A DNA stretch of 64,000 bases from Arion vulgaris (GCA_020796225.1 CM036759.1:20905813-20969812); one strand, 5' to 3'; shown: positions 21,380-32,700, numbered from the stretch's first letter. Made by a program: numbers and translations. The notes: generated from the sequence alone by a model not told the origin.

Positions 21380-22065
21380 TCCCCGAGCTATGTCAGTTTT
21401 CATCGCTAAACTGGATTTAACTGGGCACTGCAGAGGCTTGAACGCAAAAAGGTGGCTCTTTGGAATAAAGGGTATGGGAAGTATGAATGTTCTATCACAG
21501 TATACAAACTTATCTAATAGTCACCAGATATGAGTTAAATATCCAAGAATAGGCCACAGCAGTACAGCAGTAAAACAATGAATGTGTTCTTACATAGTCC
21601 GTTCAACTTGTCATGCCCACAGATACAAATTTGTATCTTTGTAACCATTTGATTAAATAACTTGAAAACGTGCATGTGAACTACACTCGTTCCCGACATC
21701 AAATGTCATATTGGTGCATTTATTGTAAAAACTAAAATTCTGTGTCAGACTCGCCAAATATGCCGCCAACATCAAAGGAATACGTTATATTACAAAATCC
21801 AGGTTTCCTATAGCAATTTCTTTCATCAGACATTTGCGTCGGTATAATTCTAAGATTGGGTGCAAAGTTTCGCTACTGTAGAATCAATGGTTTTGCTACA
21901 ATTCGCACTGGACTGTGGGCATGAGTTGTTGAACGGACTATAGTTGTGTACTGTATTTATTGCGCTAGCCAGTTGCTTTTTCTTTTGTTTAGCCTAAAAA
22001 CATAGGTTTTTAAAAATGTTTTACTGAGCTTTTCACTATTTCTATGTTATTTCCACTTCATGTAA
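21380..22065. other. No recognisable gene
   Basis: No supported ORF. CATGCCCACAG near 21615 and CTGTGGGCATG near 21915, both beside GTTCAAC/GTTGAAC words, form inverted ends about 310 bp apart. They hint at an unclassified MITE (roughly 21598-21945), which I could not define further. Confidence 0.4.
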
Positions 22066-22069
22066 TTCT

Positions 22070-22345
22070 TCTTCTTCTTTTGTCGTCACACTGCTACCGG
22101 GTTGTTGCCCACCAGTGTCTTGGTTTTCTATTTTTGTCTCGCGCTGTTCTGGTGGCTTATGTGATTGTTATTCTTGATCTTTGACAGGATTCTTCTCTAC
22201 CATCTAACCATCTTTGTCGTAGTCTTCCTCTCGACTTCTTTCCTGATGTAGAAGACTCTGTATAATGTGTAGTTTAGATACATTCTTATTAAGTGGTCAA
22301 ACCACTTCATTCTTTGTTTCTCAATGTAATTGTTTCTTCATGTAA
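22070..22345 (-). mobile_element. LINE-B2 3' end
   Basis: The reverse complement matches 41575-41850: a KWFDHLIRM-like block, a GRPRK block and an end at CAGTGTGACGACAAAAGAAG. Its (GAA)n tail is at the low-coordinate end. Confidence 0.7.
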
Positions 22346-22349
22346 TTGT

Positions 22350-22930
22350 TGTTACTAAATACGCAGAATACTAAAAATAAACTGGCAGGACAAAATTCCA
22401 GACAGCGAAGTCCTCACAAGAGCAAAGATCCCAAGCGTCAACACCCTGTTGCAGAAGGCCCAACTGAGATGGGTCGGTCACGTTGCTCGAATGCCTGATA
22501 AACGCATCCCAAAACAGTTGATGTATGGCGAGCTTGAAGAGGGCAGACGTTTAGCTGGTGGACAGAAAAAACGCTTTAAAGACATCTTAAAGTGTCTCTG
22601 AAATGCTTCGATATAGACAATACGTGCTGGGAATCCTTGCGCAAGATCGCCAAATGTGGCGCTGTAACAAAAAGAGGAACCCGAATAGCTGAGAATCATC
22701 GTATTGTTGAGTCACAGAGAAAACGAGCAGCGCGAAAAGACAGAGCACACAACACGCACATGTCTAACCTTGATCATGTATGCCCCACCTGTGGTCGGGA
22801 TTCTGTTCTAGGATTGGACTCTACAGTCACCTCCGCACACACCAGAGAGGTGCAACAGTACACGTCTGAGATTGTTGTCATCACTTGCGATGGACGGCTA
22901 TTATGTAAAGTACCCATTTGTAGATTGTTC
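22350..22930 (+). mobile_element. LINE C-terminal part with a C2H2-like finger
   Basis: Encodes RRILKINWQDKIPDSEVLTR, then QLRWVGHVARMPDKRIPKQL, a GQKKRFKD block and a later CPTCGRDSVLGLDSTVTSAH zinc-finger-like stretch. This end (WVGHVARM, QKKRFKD, C-x2-C...H) is widespread in animal LINEs. A frame change occurs near 22590 (CTTAAAGTGTCTCTG). Confidence 0.75.
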
Positions 22931-22939
22931 CCATATCTC

Positions 22940-23447
22940 TTGTGTTAATCTTTCCATTCCAGTTATGCTGTTTAATTCATTTTCATGCGGAATATAAATT
23001 GTTTATATAAAGCCGAATGCAAATGATGAACATAAATACTTTATATAATGCTCAGCTTAAATGATGAAAATAAAAACGTTATATAATGTTGAATATAAAT
23101 ACCTCAATAACGCATTTATATCTGTGCTTTTTCGGTTATGAATTGACTTCAAACTTCGTCAATATTTTGTTTTGTTTACACACGATAGATTTCAAACAGT
23201 CAAAATCTAATATACATAGAATAAAAATAAAACAAATAACACGATAAAATGTCTAGAATTCATTAACCAGGTGAGCTATGGTGTCAGAGTTCCGTTTTAC
23301 GCTTGGTGAGATACAGAGACAGTGATTGCTGCAGCAGTTGTAGGTATATCAACAGGATTAAAATCTTTAGGTCGCTACTGTGACTTACTGTGAGCGTCAC
23401 GCCTGAGTAAGTAGTAACGAATGACTTAGCAAGTCTGTTTAGAAAAT
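22940..23447. other. No recognisable gene
   Basis: AT-rich. A short local repetition of AATATAAAT/ATGATGAA words occurs around 22990-23110. Confidence 0.4.
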
Positions 23448-23741
23448 ACATATAATGGGAACGTTAAACGTCTAAAAGAAGGACATATTGAAAAACATAT
23501 TTCAACAACCACATGTTAAATGGTTCAAAGAAAATATCTGCCGTCGTATCTTATACAAAAAAATAAAAGTATGTATTATCAGCATCTTTATTGTTTGAGT
23601 TAATAGTACATTTAATTTTTTTTTAAATGCATGCGATTTCTGAACAGTTGGTTCATTGACTGATCTTATTTAACATGTGGTTGTTGAAATATGTTTTTCA
23701 ATATGTCCTTCTTTTAGACGTTTAACGTTCCCATTATATGT
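23448..23741. repeat. Inverted repeat with 74-bp perfect arms
   Basis: 23448-23521 and 23668-23741 are perfect reverse complements by reading, separated by 146 bp of AT-rich spacer. Both ends carry ACATATAATGGGAACG. Such a structure may be a foldback MITE or a recent inverted duplication. No ORF spans it and no clear TSD was found. Confidence 0.85.
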
Positions 23742-23744
23742 TCC

Positions 23745-24900
23745 TTTCAGTTCTTCGTATCGACACATCTTCTCTATCTCTACCCTGCAGACAACACCCT
23801 GGTGCTTGTCCGTGCTTAATCTCGATTTAATTCAAGTGGTTGGATGTCCATGGTTCTTTTTCCACATATGTTGAGCAGACTATTGTCCACACTATTCGCG
23901 CTTTCAATGAATGCAACTCTAGCTATCTTATCTGCCCTTTCATTTCCTTTCATTCTTGCATGTCCAGACGTATAAAGTTAAGACAGTATGTTGGGGCAGG
24001 ACTTCTGAATGCTGTTTACCCATTCAATGCCAAACTTGTCTATATCGATCTTACCAAGTCAACCAAATCCCATGTACCTAAATCGATACTTTCTACTAAT
24101 GTAAACATGGTTCTAGCAAGTAATCGGCGTCAGATAAACGATTCCATCGTCTGCTGGAGTGTGATACAGACATCTATGAAGAAGCTATATTATGATGTGT
24201 TTCTACGATTGTAACCCGGTGGGGCATCAACCAGCCCCATCCAATCAGTCCTTTCTTGCACAAGTGTCTTTAGTTATCTCCAACAGTTACCTGTTTTTTT
24301 TCAGATCCAGTATTTTTTCCCCAAAAATCAGTTTATATATTCCCCTCAAAAATCAGTTTTTATATATATTTTTCATCATGTACCTACCAACTTCTCTTCC
24401 ATATTTCTCATAATAGTAATTATCTTGTAATACTTGCTGGTTATGGGGATTTTAAAGTGTGCGTATGAAAGTTTAAAATAAAATGTTGCTCGTGTAAACG
24501 GTAATGTTGGGTGAGTGCTTAGCTGTTGAAAACAACAGAATTTCTTTCTCACTGCAAGACGCTACCCCCCTTTCAGACGATGTCGATATCTCCGTGTTCC
24601 GATTCAGATTTGCCTGTTTCTAAACTGCCTTCTCCTTTGTTGTTTGTTGTTTATATAAACAGATAACTTCTTATGCTTGTCTAGCAAAATTATTGACGTA
24701 CGGTATATTTTCTCAGTATGATGCAAGTCTTCAAAATGCCGCTCCTTAAATGTTTTTTCTTTAAAATAACCTTCAATTGTGTATTGATTGCGCTGCTTAT
24801 GTCACCCCCTTATGGTTTCGCCTGATACGGCCTCCTCTTTGCATCATAATACGGCACGGCCCTGTATATATTGTATAGTATATGTTTATATACACTCATC
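23745..24900. other. No convincing gene
   Basis: Several 60-120-codon frames occur here. 23930-24200 has faint LINE-H RNase H echoes (a SYLICPFISFHSCMSRRIKL-type translation follows the ADRLA/NERAD antisense area). No firm assignment. Confidence 0.35.
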
Positions 24901-24932
24901 TAGCATAGTTTATATTTATTACTCTAGCATAA

Positions 24933-25185
24933 AGAAGCCGCGTAGCGTAGTTGTTAGAGAACTCGCTTCGCAAGGCTGGTGGTCTGGGTTCAGCTCCCGC
25001 AATGTGCGTGGAATTTTTCCCGGCTCTCAGGTCGGCTCTCAACTGGGTACCAGACATGCTCTGGGAAAGTAAAGGCGGCCGGCGTGATGCTGACCACATC
25101 ACCCATCGTGTGCCGACGGTCAATGAAAAATACAGTAACACTGTATTGAGCTATATACCACGAGGTATGAAAGGGTTCATTTTTT
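24933..25185 (+). mobile_element. SINE-5, full length with TSD
   Basis: TTACTCTAGCATAA occurs at 24919-24932 and 25186-25199 as a 14-bp TSD. The head has tRNA promoter boxes: TAGCGTAGTTGTTAGAG (A box) and GGTTCAGCTCC (B box). A body of about 170 bp follows, ending in GGGTTCATTTTTT. The boxes and TSD together support RNA polymerase III-driven retroposition. Confidence 0.88.
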
Positions 25186-25199
25186 TTACTCTAGCATAA

Positions 25200-25631
25200 G
25201 TCTAACCAACCATAATTGTTTTCCTAGCCTCGAAGTTTGACTTAGTTCTTGTAATGTTCATGACCAGTGTGTACTCAACGAAAACACATCAAAGTTTTGA
25301 ATATAAATGTAATAGAAAATGAATGTCTCATAATTCACGTGGCAGAGAAAAAAACAAGAAGATATACCTACCGAAATCTGATCTGAAAAAAATAGGTACA
25401 TGAGAAAATGAAATTAAAGTAAGTGAAGTACTTACATAAAATACATAAAAAGACATTAAAGGTATGGAAAGTGCAAATATTGAAGTAGACGTGTATGGAA
25501 AACAAAATATTGGTAAAGCAAGAGGTGGATTTGATATGTATGCCGTATGTCAGTAGAGGTATTAGCTAGGATATCTCTCCGATGGGTAGTGGAGGGAAAA
25601 AGTAGACAAGGACATTCAAATGAAGCATGGG
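25200..25631. other. No recognisable gene
   Basis: AT-rich flank of the satellite; no supported feature. Confidence 0.4.
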
Positions 25632-27668
25632 GAAGAAGATGTGTGGAGAGAATTGATTGTGGCCTGATGTGAATACGATTGTAAGAACGTCGGCAGATCG
25701 GCAATAGTGGCGATTTCTTGTAGTAGTCTTAATGTCAAGAAGATGTGTGGAGAGAATTGATTGTGGCCTGATGTGAATACGATTGTAAGAACGGCGGCAT
25801 ATCGGCAATAGTGGCGATTTCTTGTAGTAGTCTTAATGTCAAGAAGATGTGTGGAGAGAATTGATTGTGGCCTGATGTGAATACGATTGTAAGAACGTCG
25901 GCAGATCGGCAATAGTGGCGATTTCTTGTAGTAGTCTTAATGTCAAGAAGATGTGTGGAGAGAATTGATTGTGGCCTGATGTGAATACGATTGTAAGAAC
26001 GTCGGCATATCGGCAATAGTGGCGATTTCTTGTAGTAGTCTTAATCTCAAGAAGATGTGTGGAGAGAATTGATTGTGGCCTGATGTGAATACGATTGTAA
26101 GAACGGCGGCAGATCGGCAATAGTGGCGATTTCTTGTAGTAGTCTTAATGTTAAGAAGATGTGTGGAGAGAATTGATTGTGGCCTGATGTGAATACGATT
26201 GTAAGAACGTCGGCAGATCGGCAATAGTGGCGATTTCTTGTAGTAGTCTTAATGTCAAGAAGATGTGTGGAGAGAATTGATTGTGGCCTGATGTGAATAC
26301 GATTGTAAGAACGTCGGCATATCGGCAATAGTGGCGATTTCTTGTAGTAGTCTTAATGTCAAGAAGATGTGTGGAGAGAATTGATTGTGGCCTGATGTGA
26401 ATACGATTGTAAGAACGGCGGCAGATCGGCAATAGTGGCGATTTCTTGTAGTAGTCTTCCTCTTCTTCTTCGCTCGTTCTTTACGACCAATTTTAATCAC
26501 TCTTGTGATATGTTTGATCTTTGCCAAGAACGTGTATACGTTGCACATTGGTTTGGTACCTAAACGCATAGACTTGCTACGTTTAAGACATGTGCATCGA
26601 TTTCAGCCAATTGTAGTAGTCTTAATGTCAAGAAGATGTGTGGAGAGAATTGATTGTGGCCTGATGTGAATACGATTGTAAGAACGGCGGCAGATCGGCA
26701 ATAGTGGCGATTTCTTGTAGTAGTCTTAATGTCAAGAAGATGTGTGGAGAGAATTGATTGTGGCCTGATGTGAATACAATTGTAAGAACGTCGGCAGATC
26801 GGCAATAGTGGCGATTTCTTGTAGTAGTCTTAATGTCAAGAAGATGTGTGGAGAGAATTGATTGTGGCCTGATGTGAATACGATTGTAAGAACGTCGGCA
26901 GATCGGCAAAGTGGCGATTTCTGTAGTAGTCTTAATGTCAAGAAGATGTGTGGAGAGAATTGATTGTGGCCTGATGTGAATACGATTGTAAGAACGGCGG
27001 CATATCGGCAATAGTGGCGATTTCTTGTAGTAGTCTTAATGTCAAGAAGATGTGGAAGAATTGATTGTGGCCTGATGTGAATACGATTGTAAGAACGGCG
27101 GCAGATCGGCAATAGTGGCGATTTCTTGTAGTAGTCTTAATGTCAAGAAGATGTGTGGAGAGAATTGATTGTGGCCTGATGTGAATACGATTGTAACAAC
27201 GGCGGCATATCGGCAATAGTGGCGATTTCTTGTAGTAGTCTTAATGTTAAGAAGATGTGTGGAGAGAATTGATTGTGGCCTGATGTGAATACAATTGTAA
27301 GAACGTCGGCAGATCGGCAATAGTGGCGATTTCTTGTAGTAGTCTTAATGTCAAGAAGATGTGTGGAGAGAATTGATTGTGGCCTGATGTGAATACGATT
27401 GTAAGAACGTCGGCAGATCGGCAATAGTGGCGATTTCTTGTAGTAGTCTTAATGTCAAGAAGATGTGTGGAGAGAATTGATTGTGGCCTGATGTGAATAC
27501 GATTGTAAGAACGGCGGCATATCGGCAATAGTGGCGATTTCTTGTAGTAGTCTTAATGTCAAGAAGATGTGTGGAGAGAATTGATTGTGGCCTGATGTGA
27601 ATACGATTGTAAGAACGGCGGCAGATCGGCAATAGTGGCGATTTCTTGTAGTAGTCTTAATGTTAAGA
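25632..27668. repeat. 104-bp satellite, about 18 units with higher-order structure
   Basis: Head-to-tail units of 104 bp start AAGAAGATGTGTGGAGAG. Two diagnostic positions (ACGTCGG/ACGGCGG and GCAGATC/GCATATC) sort the units into four types that recur in blocks. A 152-bp retroposon sits inside the array at 26459-26610. The repeated 93-codon minus-strand frames are by-products of the unit and shift frame from unit to unit. Confidence 0.97.
26459..26610 (-). mobile_element. 5'-truncated SINE-1 inserted in the satellite
   Basis: TTGTAGTAGTCTT flanks it at 26446-26458 and 26611-26623 (13-bp TSD made from satellite sequence). The (GAA)n tail is at the low-coordinate side. The head of SINE-1 is missing, so it is 5'-truncated, as LINE-style priming would give. 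Confidence 0.9.
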
Positions 27669-27726
27669 AGAACAGCAATAGGATATTGATATAGATAAAT
27701 ATCTATAGTGACTAATTTCTGTACAG

Positions 27727-27922
27727 GACAAGCTACTGGATGATGATGATGTAGCCGAGGAGTGGCAGAAATCTGAAATATGACTACCTATCACTATCTG
27801 ACGTGGAAGATTGAGCCTTAGGGACAAGCTACTGGATGATGATGACGATGTAGCCCAGGAGTAGCAGAAATCTTAAACATGATTACCCATCACTATCTGA
27901 CGTGGAAGATTGAAACCTAGGG
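27727..27922. repeat. ~95-bp tandem dimer
   Basis: Two units begin GACAAGCTACTGGATGATGA near 27727 and 27822 and end GACGTGGAAGATTGA. They differ at about ten positions. The start resembles the 3' end of LINE-C (GGACAAGCTATTTGATGA at 4970), so the unit may derive from that element's 3' end. Confidence 0.8.
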
Positions 27923-28185
27923 ACGCCCTTGTGTTGCCGGGGCTCGCAAGGGGAGCAAAGAATATTAACACTGCGACCTACAAGGTAAGTAGTAAGAGGC
28001 GACTGAGGTAGGGGCCTAAGGAAGCTATCCTAGTAAATAAAAAACGTTGCAGAAATTGGATATGCCTACTTGTAGTTACGCATAATTGGTACAACGTACA
28101 ATTGCTCTTAGGCTCGAATCACATACAAATCACAAAGAGTGGTTTAAGAAGTGGTCGATATGGAGCGTCCGAAGAATAAGAGCAC
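27923..28185 (+). mobile_element. SINE-2 copy
   Basis: Starts ACGCCCTTGTGTTGCCGGGG, like the first bases of LINE-A at 47752, then has the shared GTAAGAGGCGACTGAGG word and a body that ends CACAAAGAGTGG and AAGAATAAGAG. Other copies: 8644-8862, 53085-53245. Confidence 0.75.
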
Positions 28186-28469
28186 ATACCTGGAGTACAG
28201 TCAATTCTTTTTTATGAATAAATAACTAATCTTTATTTGCAAAGTATTAAGAAGACTTAACAAGAACCCGGCCACTCTCATTAGCAGGGTGTAGTTTGTG
28301 TGGGATGCAATGGACATGGGAGTGGTGAATGCTGATTGATTTATTGTCTTTTCTGTCAAATTTGTGTTTGCGAGGGTTTACTTATCATCGTTTCAAAGCA
28401 AAGCTTTTGGTAGATAAAAGGATTTGAGCTAGCCTGTTCAAACAGATAAGCTTTCTGCTGACTTTCTAT

Positions 28470-28725
28470 TTATAGGTTACTCCTCGTCTTCTTCTGCGAT
28501 CAACTTCTGCTATGCACTACTCCGGTATGTGTCATAAACAGGACGGTGCGCTTTAGGTCTTCACCGTTCCCCCATAGTTTGTCTTGTAGGGTAGTTTCTG
28601 TTGGCCAGACGTAGCTTGTATTCTTTCGTAACGTCAATTTTGTCGGCTGTTGTACTTTGTAAAACTTCATTAACTCTTGCTTTGATATTTCACCTTTGAT
28701 ATAAGTCTTACAAATATTCAAGATG
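28470..28725 (-). mobile_element. LINE-H 3' end
   Basis: The reverse complement matches 33690-33890 (TETTLQDKLWGNGEDLKRT, then VLFMTHTGVVH) and ends in GAAGAAG. 5'-truncated. Confidence 0.7.
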
Positions 28726-29000
28726 CCTGAGAGAGTCTTTTAGAACAGAAGAGTTTTAGAGTTGCGAGACCCACTCGCTGATCAGATTGAGAGAGATGGG
28801 TGTCAAGATTGGTGCAGCAAGTAAAGAACGACATACCAAATATGCAAAGAGACTGATTAATCAACATCGAACTGGCGTGTTACGCCACTGGACGCTGCTG
28901 GATTTGTTGAGGCGGAGATCGGAGCAGCTATGGACATGTCCGGAGTGCTATGATGATAGTCCTCTGATAACTGAAGACGGCGGTCACTTCAGCTATCTTA
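28705..29000 (+). mobile_element. LINE-H fragment (linker and Cys tail)
   Basis: ORF from 28787: MREMGVKIGAASKERHTKYA, KRLINQHRTGVLRHWTLLDL, then a LRRRSEQLWTCPECYDD tail with a Cys pair. Very similar to 63740-64000. It lies opposite and next to the truncated minus-strand LINE-H end. Confidence 0.7.
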
Positions 29001-29136
29001 CTTTCTTCACACCAACAATGAGTGTCTTTAATCAACGAGTCACAAGAACCATCAGCCTGTATACCATACTACGTTTGCATGGGTGGGTGGGGTTGAGCAC
29101 GTGTGGCTTGTCATGTGTGCTATAAGGTCGGGTTAA

Positions 29137-29277
29137 CCCCTTCACCATTCTGAGCCGAAATACTGACTCGCTATATTTTTTACAGATGACGCAATGTCCG
29201 AATACTGGCTGATTTAGTATACACTGTAATATAAATGCGTCTGACGGTTAAAAAATGTAGGCTACGGAGGGAAAGGG
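29137..29277 (+). mobile_element. TTAA-type MITE (family M1)
   Basis: TTAA flanks at 29133-29136 and 29278-29281. Terminal CCCCTTCACC faces GAGGGAAAGGG. The core TTCTGAGCCGAAATACTGAC and ATTTAGTATACACTGTAATA is shared with 58415-58549. piggyBac-type integration is inferred from TTAA and the CCCTTT-like ends. Confidence 0.65.
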
Positions 29278-29584
29278 TTAATAACCAATAAGTCACAACC
29301 CTGTTCTGTAGTTCTTTTTTGTTTGTACGTGTCGCCATTAAAACGGTGTAATACGCAAATCGCTGTTTATGTTTCTCATTTGTATTATATGCCAGCAGTT
29401 ATCAAAAGTAACTATAAAATGAACGTTGACATGTGCACGATAAACAGTGACTGTAGAGGACTCGGGAAAGTAGTCCTGGCAACGTATGAATACATGGTTT
29501 TAAAAAGAATTTAAAAGTAACACAAAATATTTTTGGCTGCAAGGGAAAAGTTACTGCACATTTGCACATGGGGATTATCTGAAT

Positions 29585-29750
29585 AAGTGGCGGCTCTTGA
29601 TAATTTTTGTTGGTGGGGCCAGACAGATATTTTCTGAAAAATCATGGTTTCGGTTAGGATATATTTTAATGTATAAAATAAAAAATAAACGTTACACCTT
29701 ATTTTTGGTGGGGCCTGGTCCCACTGGCCCCTAATGACGAGCTGTCCCTG
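29585..29750 (-). mobile_element. hAT-type MITE (family M3)
   Basis: ATCTGAAT at 29577-29584 and 29751-29758 is an 8-bp TSD. The ends AGTGGCGGCTC and GAGCTGTCCCTG are decayed CAGTGGCGG-type inverted repeats. It is an opposite-orientation relative of 61585-61749. Confidence 0.8.
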
Positions 29751-29904
29751 ATCTGAATCATATACATAACACATTAACATTTTTTCAAATCAATGCTTCA
29801 GGACAGCCTACACTCCACACAGCACGTCGAAAACATAAGCGTGTTTTAAGATCATACATCGAATGAGGAACCGGTTCAAGTTGCGCAATATAATCGGTTT
29901 AAAG

Positions 29905-32099
29905 CCCTGTTTCCCAACGTGGGGCGCACGCCCCACAGGGGGCATTTTCATCGTTTAGGGGGGCAATGGACTCGTTCATAGTTTAACTAATATTTATGAT
30001 GTTGCAAAACTGATATATCGGCTTTTTTAGGTCCGTTTGACAAAAACGAATGGCGCTTCCCAATCACGTTACTGAAGTTTAAAAAATCGTCAATAAATAG
30101 AAAGTACTTATATCTAGGTACATTTCTACCTTCTTTTAACAGAGCGTTGAAAGCGGGAAAGCATGTGATATTGTGTTAAAATTGAGTGATTTTTTAAAAA
30201 GCGGTAATGTTGTAAACGGGTTTGTGAGGAAATAGAAATCAAATATCCAAATTCATTCAAAGACACAATTTGAAAAAAGAGCAACATTAAATTCTCTATT
30301 TACTGCTCGTACTGCAGCTGTCAATTGTAATCTTGAGGCTAGTTATCAAATTTCCTTATTGCTAAATGTGGTGAAAATCATACTATATGAGAGAATTTAA
30401 TCAAACAATCAATATCATTTCTTAAACGGTTCTGGAAAAAGATGACAAAGAGGTTACAACTATGCCACTCAGTAACAATACTGTTAGCAAAAGAACAGAC
30501 GAAGTGAGTGAAGATATTGAAATACATCTTAGTAAAAAGCTGAAAACAAGAAAATTCTCAGTGCCAATGGATGAATCAACTTTGAGAGACAGTGTTGATA
30601 AGTAGTATTGATAACTTACGTAAGATTTATTGATAAAGTGGATTGTGCTGAAGAAATGATGTTCTGTAAGTCATTAGAAAGCACCACTACCTCCAAAGAT
30701 GTATATAATAAGCTAACAAATTACTTAGACGTCAAAAATATACCAATTAAAAATGTAACATCTTGTGCCGCAGATGTTGAACTTAATGTTATAGGCAATA
30801 AAAATGGATGCTTAAAATTGATGAAAGCTGAGAATCCAGAAATGCTTGTTGTGCATTGTGTTATTCACGGGAAAAATTTGGTAGCTAAAAATATTTTGTC
30901 TGTCCTAAACGAAGTACCAAACTCAGTTATAAAGTGTATCAATGCTATTAAAGCTAATGTAAAATGTGAGCGTATCTTCAAGCTATTTTGTGAAGAGCAA
31001 AATGCAGACCATGTGAGACTTTTACTACACACTGAGGTAAGATGGCTCTCGAAAAGGAACTGCTTGAAAAGATTTATTGAACTATTTGATACTCTTAGTG
31101 ATTTTTAAGCGACAAACCTGAAATTAAATATCTGTTAACAGTCACTGGTAAAGTATTTGTATATCTAGCCGATATCTTTGAAAAACGAAATATATTAAAG
31201 GACCAACTTCAAGGAACAAATACAACTCTTGTTGATATAAAAGCAAAGATATTTGGTTTCATTACCTTTATTGAATTATGCCAGAAATATATTTGCAACA
31301 AAATTTTTGAAGTTTTATTCGCTCCAGAAATGTGAAGTGACTGATACCGTTATACTTGTTATTGTCGATCATCTGAAAATTATATCGGCTGATTTAAAAG
31401 AAAGATTTTCTGATTTGAAACAAATTGATTTTCCAGCTTGGATGTTGCAGCAAATGTTAGTGTATTTGTCTGATATTTCAAATATGCAGTATAAAGAAGA
31501 ACTCGCAGAAATGCAAAATGATGAGTCAGTTAAAACTTCATTTAATATAAAAAAAAGAATCATGGCTTGACTTTGTGAGGAAATAGACATCAAATATCCA
31601 AATTCAACCAAATGTGCAAGAAAACTGTTATTTCATCTTCATATTTAGCTGAATGTGGATTTAGTGCCATAACTGATTTGAACCTAAACAGAAATCGGCT
31701 TGATGTAACACAACGAGGAAACTTGAGACTGACGCTAACTAAATTGGAACCTAACATAAAATATCCTTCAGCATGCATCAAGCGCAAGGATCTCACTAAG
31801 TGTAAGTAATAAATAATTACTAATAATTAAAATAATATTGAAACATCTATCCTTAAAATTATTTCGTACTTGAATTTCAGTTCTCACAATATGTTTTGAA
31901 AATTTACTTACTATGTTTCCTCAACAATTGCCTAGTGATTTCTTCCTAAAACCTATCATTTAAGTTTCTACAGTGAGCAATTCTATTTTTGGAAACTAAA
32001 TTTTTGTGCATATGTTACATAGGGTTGGGGAGGGAGGGGGAATGCGAATTTTGTTAAGGCTTTGGTAGGGAATGGCACAAAAAAGGTTGGGAAACACTG
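29905..32099 (+). mobile_element. hAT-family DNA transposon
   Basis: GTTTAAAG at 29897-29904 and 32100-32107 is an 8-bp TSD, as expected for hAT. Terminal inverted repeats pair CCCTGTTTCCCAAC with GTTGGGAAACACTG. The interior is a broken transposase. A paralogous target without the element is seen at 32700-32930, fixing both ends of the insertion. Confidence 0.92.
30455..31809 (+). pseudogene. hAT transposase (ZBED5-like type), broken
   Basis: In order: NNTVSKRTDEVSEDIE and MDEST (first catalytic Asp region) at 30470-30590; then the 166-codon frame 30608-31108 with YVRFIDK, VVHCVIHGKNLVAKN and HTEVRWLSKRNCLKRF; then 31253-31570; and the C-terminal dimerisation segment LAECGFSAITDLNLNRNRLD at 31612-31809. 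Stops at about 30603, 31106 and 31568 and frame changes break it. The layout matches transposases that vertebrates have domesticated as ZBED/FAM200 proteins, but this copy keeps transposon ends and a TSD and is a dead transposon, not a host gene. Confidence 0.88.
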
Positions 32100-32214
32100 G
32101 TTTAAAGAGACATTTTATTATAGATATTAATAAGACAATATACCATAGACAGATAAAGTTAGAACAATAGTCATTTTGTTTACAAATAACAATAGCTTTA
32201 TTGCATTGAGTAAG

Positions 32215-32700
32215 ATATGGAAGTCAAAGGAGATCAAAACGAGCACAAAGCTGAGAATCTTTCAATCAAATGTAAAGTCAGTGCTGTTCTATGTTTCGGA
32301 AACATAGATGACAACAACAAAAAAACCACCAGAAAACTACAGACCTTCATAAATGGATGTTTACGTAGAACAGAGGGACTGAGCTGGTATGATAAGATTA
32401 CGAACTCAGAGAAAGAACTAAGCAGATACCAATGGAGAAAGAGCTAAGGAAGAGACTCTGGCGATGGATATGACACACATTGAGAAGACGGACCGGAAGC
32501 ATTGCAAGACAGGCACTGTTTTGGAACCCATAGGGAAAGAGGAATAGGGGAAGGCCTAGACATACCTGTAGAAGAGAGCTGGAGACTATTAAAAGAATAG
32601 GTAAGACATGAAAATAATGGAAAGGGATGGCAGGAGAGAGGTAGAGCTGGAAAAGGTTGGTTGAAGACCTGTGCTCCGTTGGGTTTTAGAAGGTGAAGAA
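32215..32700 (+). mobile_element. LINE-A 3' fragment
   Basis: Parallels 50440-50900 of LINE-A: KIRTKLRIFQSNVKSVLCF-like start (LLYGSET decayed to VLCFGN), LQTFINGCLRRTEGLSWYDK and a decayed RHTLRRRTGSIARQALFW-like stretch. It ends in GAAGAAGAAGAAC. 5'-truncated. Confidence 0.75.

Noticed and set aside
23677..24214. Two adjacent ORFs as a possible small gene
   Set aside because: The first overlaps the 74-bp inverted repeat and the second has only faint antisense RNase H-like echoes; no splice or domain support.
24933..25010. Functional tRNA gene
   Set aside because: A and B boxes are present, but the region continues as a SINE body with TSD and no cloverleaf with matching acceptor stem was seen.
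25456..27632. Series of about 93-codon minus-strand ORFs with identical sequence
   Set aside because: They are translations of the 104-bp satellite. Because 104 is not a multiple of three, each ORF is a new start in a shifted frame; there is no gene-like boundary or codon signal.
30608..31809. Host gene of the ZBED/FAM200 type
   Set aside because: The frame is interrupted and is enclosed by hAT terminal repeats and an 8-bp TSD with a known empty site, so it is a dead transposon.
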